Positions 15,988 to 23,987 of a stretch of 40,904 nt of DNA are shown here, one piece after another (positions within the stretch are counted from its first letter, which is position 1; the number at the start of each line of letters is the position of its first letter). The stretch is from NCBI GenBank assembly GCA_900546695.1, contig URDX01000014.1, positions 1 to 40,904 of the forward strand. The letters run 5' to 3'. A program made the translations under genes and the position numbers. Below the pieces are notes generated by a model. It searched no databases. It had not been told where the DNA came from and saw only the letters and a program-made list of their open reading frames with translations. Source of the stretch: an uncultured Eubacteriales bacterium. GTDB lineage: Bacteria; Bacillota; Clostridia; Oscillospirales; CAG-272.

Positions 15988-16788
15988 ATGCAGGTACAGA
16001 AGATAGAACTTACCGGGCTCGGCTTTGACGGTGATTTTACCGCAGAGGAGTCCTATAAATCCCTCCTTTCCAATATTCAGTTCTGCGGCGATGTCAAGCT
16101 CATCTCGGTAACGAGCTGCTTCCCTAATGAGGGAAAGACCACCATATCCATCGAGCTGTCGCGCGAGCTCGCGGAGGCGGGCAAAAAGGTGCTGCTCATC
16201 GACGCGGATATGCGTAACTCAAAGGTTGTAAAGAAGCACACAAAGGCTAAGGGTATAAAGGGCCTGAGCCAGCTGCTCTCAGGTCAGACAACGCTGACGG
16301 AGGCGCTGTATGAGACGCAGTACAAGGGATTTTTTATCATCTTTGCGGGTCAGACACCGCCTAACCCCGTAGAACTCTTTAACAGCGGAAAATTTAAGTC
16401 GCTGCTCCGCTCGGCGGGTGAGATATTCGATTACGTTATAATCGACACACCGCCGCTGGGAATGGTTATAGACGCTGCGGTCATTGCAAGCCAGACCGAC
16501 AGCTCGATTCTCGTGCTCGGCGCGGGCAAGGTAAGCTACCGCGTTGCTCAGTCTGTGTATAAGCAGCTCGTTAAGAGCGGCAGCCGTGTTATCGGCGCAG
16601 TGCTGAACAACGTATCCTCAAAGAAGAGCAAGTACGGCGGCTATGGCTATGGCTACGGAGGATACGGGAATTACGGCTACGGTCGTTACGGATACGGTTA
16701 CGGAAGATACGGCTACGGCAAAAATCCCGCGGAGGTTACATCGGACGTCAGCGGCGAAAAGAGCGATCACGACTCGGGTAAAAAGTAA
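15988..16788 (+). CDS. ywqD: Bacterial tyrosine kinase (BY-kinase), CpsD/YwqD type
   Basis: A 266-residue P-loop kinase that phosphorylates tyrosines, controlling polysaccharide export or other targets. Walker A is CFPNEGKTT near residue 45, Walker A' VLLIDADMR near 70 and Walker B VIIDTPPLG near 150. The C-terminal autophosphorylation cluster is very long: 12 tyrosines alternate with glycine between Tyr216 and Tyr243. It pairs with the modulator and phosphatase upstream. No glycosyltransferase, flippase or polymerase gene follows; the next gene is radC. Confidence 0.95.
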   Translation: MQVQKIELTGLGFDGDFTAEESYKSLLSNIQFCGDVKLISVTSCFPNEGKTTISIELSRELAEAGKKVLLIDADMRNSKVVKKHTKAKGIKGLSQLLSGQTTLTEALYETQYKGFFIIFAGQTPPNPVELFNSGKFKSLLRSAGEIFDYVIIDTPPLGMVIDAAVIASQTDSSILVLGAGKVSYRVAQSVYKQLVKSGSRVIGAVLNNVSSKKSKYGGYGYGYGGYGNYGYGRYGYGYGRYGYGKNPAEVTSDVSGEKSDHDSGKK

Positions 16789-16927
16789 TCCCCGACCGTG
16801 GGATACGGGATCGGCACGCATGTTATCGCGGCGGACGGCGGGTGAATATCTGTCGCTCGCCGCGCTCTTTATCGGGTCGGCGCTCAGTACGTTTTTTGAA
16901 GGTTCGGTTTGAGTAATTATTGTTTGT

Positions 16928-17959
16928 ATGAGTGATGAGGTAGACAGAAGAAATAAACGGCTGCACGAGCTCAACGTAAAGCTCTGCTCGGGAGGTATCG
17001 GGTCGATGACCGAGCGCGAGCTGTTCGAGCTTGTGGAGCTGTACGCATTCGGCACGCAGTGCCACGGCGCACGCGAATCGATGATGCGCAAATATAAGAG
17101 CTACGGCAGTCTTATCCGCAGTGACGGCAGGGGCGACGGGAGTCTCGTTCAGGGGTTTATCCGTCTCGTGCAGGAGAGTGCGATTGTGCTCGCGCGGAGC
17201 GCCGATACGGGGTATTACGACGGGAGCGGAAAGCGCGGAGAGGGCGGTGCCGCGGCAAATGCCGCACGCTTCCTGCGTGACGAACGAGAGCACCGGCTGC
17301 GCGAGATATGCCGCTCGCTTGCCGGCAGGTTCTATGACAGCACGGTCGAGAGCTTTCGCGTCACATATCTTGACGGCGCGGGCAGATGGCTGATGTGCGA
17401 GGAGATGGCGGAGGGCTCGGTCGGTGAGGTGCGCGTTGATACAAAGCGTGTGTTCCGCCGCGCGTTTGAGCTCGGTGCCTCGGGGCTGCTGCTCTCGCAT
17501 AATCATCCGAGCGGCGATCTTATGCCGTCGGCCGCGGATATGCGCTTTACCGACAGGATGAGCGTTGCCTGCGAATCGGTCGGTATTAGGCTCGCAGACC
17601 ATATTATCGTCAGTGAGGGGAGATATCGCTCGGTTATCCGCGGCGACAGCTTCAGCGGCAGTATGAGTTCTTCCTTAGACGGCGCGGACGACGATGTTGC
17701 GGAGGTCAGCGACAGCTTTGCATACGGCAGGGGCGAGGATGCCGAACAGCTCGGACATACGGGTGTTTACAGGGGCGGCGCGGGCTCTGCGGGAGCGTCG
17801 CGCGATCGTGCTGCCGCACGTGCGGCGGCTGTCGGCGACAGTACTGCACAGGGCGGCTCGGAGCAGCTTTCGCTGCTGCTTGAGGTAAGAGAAGAGCCTA
17901 TCGGTCCGCCGAAGGATGAGAACGATGTTTCGCCGGGAGAGCTGCCCGACGAAAAGTAA
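16928..17959 (+). CDS. radC: RadC-family (JAB/MPN-fold) protein with a long C-terminal extension
   Basis: A 343-residue protein. After an N-terminal helical part, residues 125-235 make the MPN/JAB domain with the metal-binding LLLSHNHPSGD (191-197 region) and SAADMRFTD, and VRVDTKRVFRRAFELGA before it. The domain is widespread and often linked to DNA repair or mobile DNA, but its activity is not settled. Family members are usually about 225 residues; here about 100 residues of Ser, Gly, Asp and Ala-rich sequence follow, with no domain recognised. No good ribosome binding site precedes the ATG. Convergent with the AGCS symporter gene across a shared terminator. Confidence 0.88.
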   Translation: MSDEVDRRNKRLHELNVKLCSGGIGSMTERELFELVELYAFGTQCHGARESMMRKYKSYGSLIRSDGRGDGSLVQGFIRLVQESAIVLARSADTGYYDGSGKRGEGGAAANAARFLRDEREHRLREICRSLAGRFYDSTVESFRVTYLDGAGRWLMCEEMAEGSVGEVRVDTKRVFRRAFELGASGLLLSHNHPSGDLMPSAADMRFTDRMSVACESVGIRLADHIIVSEGRYRSVIRGDSFSGSMSSSLDGADDDVAEVSDSFAYGRGEDAEQLGHTGVYRGGAGSAGASRDRAAARAAAVGDSTAQGGSEQLSLLLEVREEPIGPPKDENDVSPGELPDEK

Positions 17960-18008
17960 ATGCCCGGTTCGATGCAGCCACTGTAATGAAATAATATAAA
18001 CGTAAAAT

Positions 18009-18048
18009 AAAGGACTGACGCGCATCGACCGATGTACGTCAGTCCTTT
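18009..18048. terminator. Bidirectional terminator between radC and the symporter gene
   Basis: Perfect 12-bp stem AAAGGACTGACG (18009-18020) with CGTCAGTCCTTT (18037-18048), extended by an inner CATCG/CGATG stem. A- and T-rich flanks on both sides serve both convergent genes. Confidence 0.9.
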
Positions 18049-18088
18049 ACTTGTATGCCGAATGAATTCCGTCCGGCTTGTCGGCGGC

Positions 18089-19900
18089 TTATCCGTTTTT
18101 CTCGGAATGCGCGCACAGAACGAACCGCTGCTCAAAACGTGTGTTTTCGGTATGCGACGCAGCTGCACTTGCCGTGTTCCTGCTCGCGGCTGCTGCTGCG
18201 GTTGAATTTTTGTGTGCAGCAGCTGTGCCCATCGGGCTTTTGCGAGCTGCGGCGGTCTCATTGTCGCGGTAAAGACGCCTATATCTGCGCCGTGAAAAAA
18301 CGCGGAAGGTAAGCGCCGCAATCTGCTTTCGTTCGGGTATGAGCGCGATAAGATTGATTATCGTCATCGCGGCGAGTGAAAGGTCGGCAAGCGACCATAT
18401 GACGCTGCCCGATATCTTGACCGACAGCGCCGCTGCGCTGCAGTAGACGAGGATGTATACGGCATCGGTGCGCGGGAGCAGCTTTTTCCGCCTGCCGTTT
18501 GCTCCGCTCCGCGACTCGTCGCATGTGCCGCTGTACGATTCGCCGTGCTTTGTGTTGTTTGAGCTTTCCGCCGCGAGCGAATATTTTACGCCGTCGGCTG
18601 CACCCGTATCAGGCGGGAGCTTTGTACCGTGCGGCGCGAGTGTGCGATTCGTACCGTGCGGCGCAAACGTGCTTTTGACATCGCGCGGTGTGAGTGTGCC
18701 TTTGATACCGCGCGATGTGGGGGTATTGCTTTCGCCGCGTTCTTTTTCATGCCTTATGCACCGTCTGAGATAGCCGATAGCTTCGGTCGCGTAATGCGCC
18801 CAGCAGACGAGCGCTGCGAGCGCAAACAGCGCGACGGATACCGAAATGAACAGTCCTGCGGTGCTGCCGAGTCTGGCTGAAAATGCGGCAATTACGAGGT
18901 CGATGCCCGTGCCGTAGTCACCGCCCGCCGAGAGCGCGGTATCGGGTGATAAAATTATAACGAGCGCCGAGAGGGTGCAGAGCAGGGAGGTGTCCGCAAA
19001 TACCTCGAATATCCCGTAGCAGCCCTGTTCTGCGGGTGAGTGGCAGTGTGCCTCGGCGTGTGCTATCGGGGCGCTGCCGCAGCCCGCTTCGCTCGAGAAC
19101 AGCCCGCGCGTTATCCCGTAGCGCATCGCGCTCCACATCGTGCAGCCCGCGCCGCCTATCCCGACGGATGCGGGAGAGACGGCATCGCGCAGCACCGAGG
19201 CAAGCGCCGACGGCAGTGCCGATGCTTCGCGGCAGATTATGTACAGCGACGCGCCGATGTAGCAGAGCGCGAGCAGCGGGATGAGCACAGCGGTGAAGCC
19301 GCTTATCCGTTTGCCTCCGCCGACGAGAATTATGCAGCAGACAAAGGCTATCAGCGATGATGTGTATATCTCGGGCACTCCGAAAACCGTGCCCACCGCC
19401 TCGCCCGCCGCCTTTACCTGCAGGATGTTGCCGATGAAGAACGAACCGAATATTATCAGCACGGCGAAAAGCGACGCGGCATGGCGATTTTTTATATAGT
19501 ACATCGCGCCGCCGTGATAGACCCTGCCTTCACCGGGAATCGTCTCGCACCGCCTTGTGCGCACCGCCGCGACTATCTCCGCGTATTTTACCACCGCTGC
19601 AAACAGAGCGCTCACCCACATCCAGAACAGCGCGCCCCTGCCTCCCTCGACAAGCGCGGAGGCTACGCCTACGATGTTACCTACACCGAGCGTGCCGGCG
19701 AGCGCGAGCGTCATTGCCTTCAGTGACGACAGATTGTCGCGCAATCCCCGCCCCGCGGGGAAGAAAACGCGGGCGAGCCTGCACGGTCTGCGAAACGGGT
19801 AAAGCCGCAGCAGAGCCGCGAAGTATCCGCCGCTTGCAAATATCATAACGCACAGCACGGGTACCGTAGCACCTGCTGCCGCCTCGAGTATTCCGCTCAT
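18089..19900 (-). CDS. Sodium:alanine/glycine symporter family (AGCS) protein with a repeat-bearing loop
   Basis: A 603-residue membrane protein. It shows AGCS signatures: ALAGTLGVGNIVGVASAL near residue 62, FWMWVSALFAAVVKYAE, GEGRVYHGGAMYY, and GLFSSEAGCGSAPIAHA. Such proteins import alanine or glycine with sodium. Family members are about 450-490 residues. The extra length is a polar insertion of about 90 residues (375-468) between two late helices, containing four 9-residue repeats, and an Ala/Asn/Ser-rich tail. Start: ATG at 19900, with GAAAGG 12 nt upstream; an ATG four codons earlier is too near that site. The 236 nt upstream to sigF contain two inverted repeats (7-bp CTGTCGG arms and 6-bp GTTGAC arms) but no clear promoter. 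Confidence 0.88.
   Translation of the reverse strand: MSGILEAAAGATVPVLCVMIFASGGYFAALLRLYPFRRPCRLARVFFPAGRGLRDNLSSLKAMTLALAGTLGVGNIVGVASALVEGGRGALFWMWVSALFAAVVKYAEIVAAVRTRRCETIPGEGRVYHGGAMYYIKNRHAASLFAVLIIFGSFFIGNILQVKAAGEAVGTVFGVPEIYTSSLIAFVCCIILVGGGKRISGFTAVLIPLLALCYIGASLYIICREASALPSALASVLRDAVSPASVGIGGAGCTMWSAMRYGITRGLFSSEAGCGSAPIAHAEAHCHSPAEQGCYGIFEVFADTSLLCTLSALVIILSPDTALSAGGDYGTGIDLVIAAFSARLGSTAGLFISVSVALFALAALVCWAHYATEAIGYLRRCIRHEKERGESNTPTSRGIKGTLTPRDVKSTFAPHGTNRTLAPHGTKLPPDTGAADGVKYSLAAESSNNTKHGESYSGTCDESRSGANGRRKKLLPRTDAVYILVYCSAAALSVKISGSVIWSLADLSLAAMTIINLIALIPERKQIAALTFRVFSRRRYRRLYRDNETAAARKSPMGTAAAHKNSTAAAAASRNTASAAASHTENTRFEQRFVLCAHSEKNG
18621..18728. repeat. Four 27-bp tandem repeats inside the symporter gene
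   Basis: Units start at 18621, 18648, 18675 and 18702 and begin TTTGTACCG, TTCGTACCG, TTGACATCG and TTGATACCG. In frame, each adds nine residues of the pattern PHGTNRTLA in the cytoplasmic loop. The period is a multiple of three, so copy number can change without breaking the protein. Confidence 0.8.
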
Positions 19901-20136
19901 TTTTTTGACCATGCCTTTCAGAGGATTGTTTTTTGCCGATTGTCCATACAGAAGTACACGCAGCAGCACACGCCCGCCGCCCGTTTGTTTTGACTGTCGG
20001 TGCGTGTGCCGACAGCCTATATTGCGGTACGCACGTTGACCGCCCATAATACAGAGCACCCGTCAACCGTCTGTACCGTCTTTCGCGCTCTTGCGCCGCG
20101 GCGAATTTCGCAGCCCCTGCATCGGATGTGCTGCGG

Positions 20137-20919
20137 CTACAGCGCCGTTTTAAGCTTGCTGAGTATCTTTTTTTCCTCGCGCGATATCTTGACCTGCGAC
20201 ATGCCGAGCTGTTCGCCCGTTTGCTTCTGCGACAGCCCGCCGTAGTAGCGCAGCGTTATTATCTGCCGCTCCCTGCCCGAGAGCTCGGACAGCGCCTGTG
20301 CGAGTGCAATGCGGTCGGTCCTGTCGGCAATGCGGTCTGACGGGTCTGGCAGTGAGCCCTCGAGCGTCAGACCGTCCTCGCCGAGCGGCGCGGAAAGCGA
20401 GCTTATCTCGGAGCATGCTTCGAGCGCTTCCGCAGCTTCCTCCTGCGTCACCGAGCAGCGGGCGGCGAGCTCGGAGATGCGAGGCTCACGCCCCGTCTGT
20501 GCCATAAACAGCTCCCGCTCACGCATGAGCATGCCGCCGAGTCTGCGCAGCCCCCTGCCGACCTTGATGGGGCCGTCATCGCGCAGATGCCGCTTTATCT
20601 CGCCTATTATCAGCGGGACCGCGTAGGTCGAGAACGCCGTTCCGAGCGAGAGATCAAAGCCGTCTATCGCGCGCATCATTCCCACCGCGCCTATCTGACA
20701 CAGATCGTCGTAGTCGGTGCCGCGTCCGCAGAATCGCCGCGCTATGCGGTGTACGAGCGGGAGATTGTCGCACACGAGCTGCTCGCGCGCCGCAGCATCA
20801 CCCGCCTTTGCGGCTCGGAGCAGAGCGGCATTCTTCTCGCGTCTTCCGCCCTCCGCCTGATATGTACTTTCTGCCGCCGTGCCCGCACAGGTCTCTGCGC
20901 ACGAGGACTTAATCGGCAT
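20137..20919 (-). CDS. sigF: Forespore sigma factor sigma-F
   Basis: A 260-residue sigma-70 family factor, the first compartment-specific sigma factor of the forespore. Region 2 is visible as DNLPLVHRIARRFCGRGTDYDDLCQIGAVGMM-like sequence (key words DYDDLCQIGAVGMM and GTAFSTYAVPLIIGEIKRHLRDD), region 3 as GREPRISELAARCSVTQEEA, and region 4 as LSGRERQIITLRYYGGLSQ plus QVKISREEK. It overlaps the end of spoIIAB by 11 nt, so translation is likely coupled. The N-terminus is 20-30 residues longer than usual. Third gene of the spoIIA operon. Confidence 0.94.
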   Translation of the reverse strand: MPIKSSCAETCAGTAAESTYQAEGGRREKNAALLRAAKAGDAAAREQLVCDNLPLVHRIARRFCGRGTDYDDLCQIGAVGMMRAIDGFDLSLGTAFSTYAVPLIIGEIKRHLRDDGPIKVGRGLRRLGGMLMRERELFMAQTGREPRISELAARCSVTQEEAAEALEACSEISSLSAPLGEDGLTLEGSLPDPSDRIADRTDRIALAQALSELSGRERQIITLRYYGGLSQKQTGEQLGMSQVKISREEKKILSKLKTAL

Positions 20920-21361
20920 TGCCGTCCCGCCCTATCCGCTTGACGAGTGTGACGGCGGTCCCGCGACCCGGTGACGATCTGACCGTCATTCTGTCGGTAA
21001 AGCTTTCCATTATGGAGAATCCCATTCCGCCGCGCTCGCCGCTCTCATCGGAGGTAAACAGCGGCTCTCTTGCCCGCGCGATATCAGCTATGCCGCAGCC
21101 CTTGTCGGATATGCGCACACGCAGCACGCCGCACTCCGAATATGACGCGCTGACCTTGACTATGCCGCTGCTGCCGCGGTAGCCGTGAATTATCGCGTTC
21201 GTGACCGCCTCCGAGACCGCGGTGCGTATCTCGGTCAGCTCACCTACAGTCGGGTCGAGCTGCGAGGCAAATGCGCAGACGGTGCTGCGCGCGAAGCTCT
21301 CGTTTCTCGAGTCCGAGAGAAATTCGAGCCTCATCTCGTTTACTGCTTTTTTTCTGCTCAT
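20909..21361 (-). CDS. spoIIAB: Anti-sigma-F factor and serine kinase SpoIIAB
   Basis: A 150-residue GHKL-fold protein that holds sigma-F inactive and phosphorylates SpoIIAA. ATP-binding boxes are clear: N box EAVTNAIIHGY, G1 DKGCGI and G2 GGMGF. RibosomeThe ribosome binding site GAAAGGAAA lies 5-6 nt before the ATG. It overlaps sigF and is separated from spoIIAA by 98 nt, wider than the near-overlap in Bacillus. Confidence 0.94.
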   Translation of the reverse strand: MSRKKAVNEMRLEFLSDSRNESFARSTVCAFASQLDPTVGELTEIRTAVSEAVTNAIIHGYRGSSGIVKVSASYSECGVLRVRISDKGCGIADIARAREPLFTSDESGERGGMGFSIMESFTDRMTVRSSPGRGTAVTLVKRIGRDGNAD

Positions 21362-21459
21362 TTCGCTTTCCTTTCGTTTTTAGAGGGATGCATCGCTGCT
21401 GTTTCTGTCCCGTCGGCAACACATACGGCGCGCTCTTTGCTTGCGCATATTGCGCCGCG

Positions 21460-21864
21460 TCAGCAGCTCTTTTTCTGCTCCGTGCCGTCTGCGTGTGACG
21501 CTCTTTTTGCTGCACGCAGTGCGGCGAGATGGGTGCGCTCGCTCCCGCCCTCGACTATCGCGAGCCGCTTATCGAGTCCCGCGAGTCGCAGTATGCGCAT
21601 GATGTCGGCGCTCGGGTCCAGCAGCACGAGCTTTCCGCCGCACGACGAGACATGCCGCAGCCTGCCGAGAATGAGCCCGAGCCCCGCGCTGTCCATAAAA
21701 TCGACCTCGGAGAGATCGAGCACGAGCCGCTTTGACAAACGGTCCGTGACCGCATCGTCTATCTGCTCCCGTATCGGTCTCGCCGTGTGGTGGTCTATCC
21801 CGCCGCCGGGGACGGCATAGAGCGTCTGTCCGTCGTAATACATCTCGCACTTCGGTATATCCAT
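21460..21864 (-). CDS. spoIIAA: Anti-sigma-F factor antagonist SpoIIAA
   Basis: A 134-residue STAS-domain protein. When dephosphorylated it frees sigma-F from SpoIIAB. The phosphorylation site is Ser59 in DFMDSAGLGLILGR, as in Bacillus (DSSGLG). The C-terminus is about 15 residues longer than the Bacillus protein and rich in Ala, Lys and Arg. The ATG at 21864 is chosen because AAGG(AAGG)TG lies 6-11 nt upstream; a GTG three codons earlier overlaps that site. First gene of the operon. Confidence 0.93.
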   Translation of the reverse strand: MDIPKCEMYYDGQTLYAVPGGGIDHHTARPIREQIDDAVTDRLSKRLVLDLSEVDFMDSAGLGLILGRLRHVSSCGGKLVLLDPSADIMRILRLAGLDKRLAIVEGGSERTHLAALRAAKRASHADGTEQKKSC

Positions 21865-22100
21865 GCTGTTCACCTTCCTTTTTATGGATATATTTTACCC
21901 CGCACAGCGCGAAAAAACGCTCGCTTTCTGCGGGCGGATAGAGTTTTTTTAAATATTTTATTGTCGCACGGATACGAATTATTCAAAATCATTTCACATA
22001 TTGTTATCGAGCGAAAAACAAATTTATCGTATAATTAAATGATATCAATTTTGCCGAGCCGTGCGGCGACCGTCGGCACGGACAGGAGAGCATTTTTAAT
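21865..22100. other. Divergent region between spoIIAA and miaB
   Basis: AT-rich, 236 nt, holding the start signals of two divergent units. Rightward, TATAAT at 22030-22035 could be the miaB -10 box, but no good -35 lies 16-18 nt before it. Leftward, the spoIIA operon should have a sigma-H promoter (AGGA..., then GAAT); I saw no convincing match. No gene is supported. Confidence 0.45.
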
Positions 22101-23522
22101 ATGGAAAGAAACATCAAGCGAATAACGGAGGAGCAGATCGGCACGCAGTACGGCTATATGTCGCGGGTGCGCGAGCTGCTCGGAGACCGCCCGAGAGGGG
22201 TTTATATGCAGACCTTCGGCTGTCAGCAGAACGAGGCAGACAGCGAGCGACTGTGCGGAATGGCGGAGGAGATGGGCTACACGGTGGTGTCGGAGCCCGA
22301 GGATGCCGATCTTATTCTTGTAAACACCTGCGCGATACGCGAGCATGCGGAGCTTAAAACGCTGTCTGTCGCGGGGCAGTTCAAGCATATAAAAGAAAAA
22401 AATCCCGAGCTGCTTATCGGAATCTGCGGCTGCATGGTCTCGCAGGAGCACCGCATAGACGATATTAAGAACAAATATCCTTATATCGATTTTCTGTTCG
22501 GAACGTCGGATAACTATCGCTTTCCCGAGATACTGTACGATAAGCTGACGTGCGGCAAGCGCCGGTTCTTCGAGAACGGCGAGGAGGGCACGGTCGCGGA
22601 GGGGCTTCCCATTCACCGCTTCTCCGACTTCAAGGCGTGGGTCAGCATCATGTACGGCTGCAACAATTTCTGCACGTACTGCGTCGTGCCGTATGTGCGC
22701 GGCAGAGAGCGCAGCCGCAGACGCGAGGATATTCTCGAGGAGGTGCGCGGGCTCGCGGAGGCTGGCTATCGCGAGATAACCCTGCTCGGTCAGAACGTAA
22801 ATTCCTACGGCAGTGACGGGGTAAACGGCGAGGGCTACGACTTTGCCGATCTGCTCGCGGATATCTGTCGGATAGACGGTGATTTTACCGTTCGCTTTAT
22901 GACGAGTCACCCGAAGGACGTTTCGGAAAAACTGATAGACGTTATCGCGGAAAATCCGAAGATAGCGCGTCAGTTCCATCTCCCGCTGCAGTCGGGCAGC
23001 GACCGCATTCTGCGCGAGATGAACCGTCACTACGACACCGCGCGGTATCTCGCTGCGGTCGACTGTATGCGCCGCCGCATACCCGACATATCGCTCTCGA
23101 CCGATATAATCGTCGCTTTCCCGGGCGAAACGGAGCAGGATTTTGAGGATACGCTCTCGATGCTCCGCCGCGTCCGTTACGATTCCATCTATTCATTTAT
23201 CTACTCTCCGCGCAAGGGCACACGCGCTGCTGCGATGGAGAATCAGATACCGCCCGAGGTCAGCCGCGAGCGCTTTGCGCGTCTGCTCGAGGTGCAGAAC
23301 GGCATCTCGCTCGAGCTCAACCGCGAGTTTGAGGGCAGGGATGTCGATGTGCTCGTCGAGGGGATAAGCAAGACCGACGACAGCAGGCTCACGGGGCGCA
23401 TGGAGCGCGGCAGACTCGTGCATTTTGCGGGCGACCCGTCGCTCACGGGCAGTCATGTCCGCGTACATATCGACCGCGCCGAGACCTACGCGCTGTACGG
23501 CACGCTCGTTTGCGGCGAATAA
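22101..23522 (+). CDS. miaB: tRNA-2-methylthio-N6-dimethylallyladenosine synthase
   Basis: A 473-residue radical-SAM methylthiotransferase that adds the 2-methylthio group to i6A37 in tRNAs reading UNN codons. The N-terminal UPF0004 domain holds the auxiliary cluster cysteines (TFGCQQNEADSE, NTCAIREHAE, GICGCM). The radical-SAM motif is CNNFCTYC (Cys187, 191, 194), followed by the TRAM domain at the C-terminus (FEGRDVDVLVEGIS and on). Length is typical. The N-terminus begins with about 35 extra polar residues, as in other Firmicutes. First gene of a rightward run with the ricA-like gene, mutS and mutL. Confidence 0.96.
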   Translation: MERNIKRITEEQIGTQYGYMSRVRELLGDRPRGVYMQTFGCQQNEADSERLCGMAEEMGYTVVSEPEDADLILVNTCAIREHAELKTLSVAGQFKHIKEKNPELLIGICGCMVSQEHRIDDIKNKYPYIDFLFGTSDNYRFPEILYDKLTCGKRRFFENGEEGTVAEGLPIHRFSDFKAWVSIMYGCNNFCTYCVVPYVRGRERSRRREDILEEVRGLAEAGYREITLLGQNVNSYGSDGVNGEGYDFADLLADICRIDGDFTVRFMTSHPKDVSEKLIDVIAENPKIARQFHLPLQSGSDRILREMNRHYDTARYLAAVDCMRRRIPDISLSTDIIVAFPGETEQDFEDTLSMLRRVRYDSIYSFIYSPRKGTRAAAMENQIPPEVSRERFARLLEVQNGISLELNREFEGRDVDVLVEGISKTDDSRLTGRMERGRLVHFAGDPSLTGSHVRVHIDRAETYALYGTLVCGE

Positions 23523-23573
23523 TTGTTGCGTAACCGGAAAAATTATATAAATACCCGAAAGGAAACAGAAAAA

Positions 23574-23939
23574 ATGACAATTCTTGAAATGGCTAATCAG
23601 CTCGGACATATGCTTGCGGAGACCGATGTAATGAAGCGCTCAAAGGCGGCGGAGGCTGCTTTTCAGTCGGATGCCGACCTCCAGGCGGATATAGCGGAGT
23701 ACAACGCGCAGACCGCCGCAATGCAGAAGGCGGAGGATGAGGCGAGCAAGGGTGCAATACGCGAGCGCGCGGATGCACTCTACGGAAAGATCATATCCTA
23801 CCCGACCTATGTCGCATATTTTGAGGCGAACAACGCCGTTATGAAGCTCATGAACGAGGTAAACGAGGAGATTAACTTTGCAATAACCGGCGAGCACGGC
23901 TGCGGCGGAAACTGCTCGTCCTGCGGCGGCTGCCACTGA
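23574..23939 (+). CDS. YlbF/YmcA-family regulator (RicA-like) with a cysteine tail
   Basis: A 121-residue, mainly helical YlbF/YmcA (DUF964) protein. In Bacillus the family members RicA and RicF join RicT (YaaT) in a complex that carries iron-sulfur clusters and promotes RNA processing, competence and sporulation. Here the last residues HGCGGNCSSCGGCH hold four cysteines, suitable for a cluster or metal. The ATG at 23574 follows CGAAAGGAAAC. Its place between miaB and mutS matches Bacillus ymcA (ricA), so it is probably the positional counterpart, but sequence alone does not separate RicA from RicF. Confidence 0.88.
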   Translation: MTILEMANQLGHMLAETDVMKRSKAAEAAFQSDADLQADIAEYNAQTAAMQKAEDEASKGAIRERADALYGKIISYPTYVAYFEANNAVMKLMNEVNEEINFAITGEHGCGGNCSSCGGCH

Positions 23940-23987
23940 GGCACGCACGCGACCGAATGACCGATAACGCGAAGGGGATGATTTGAG

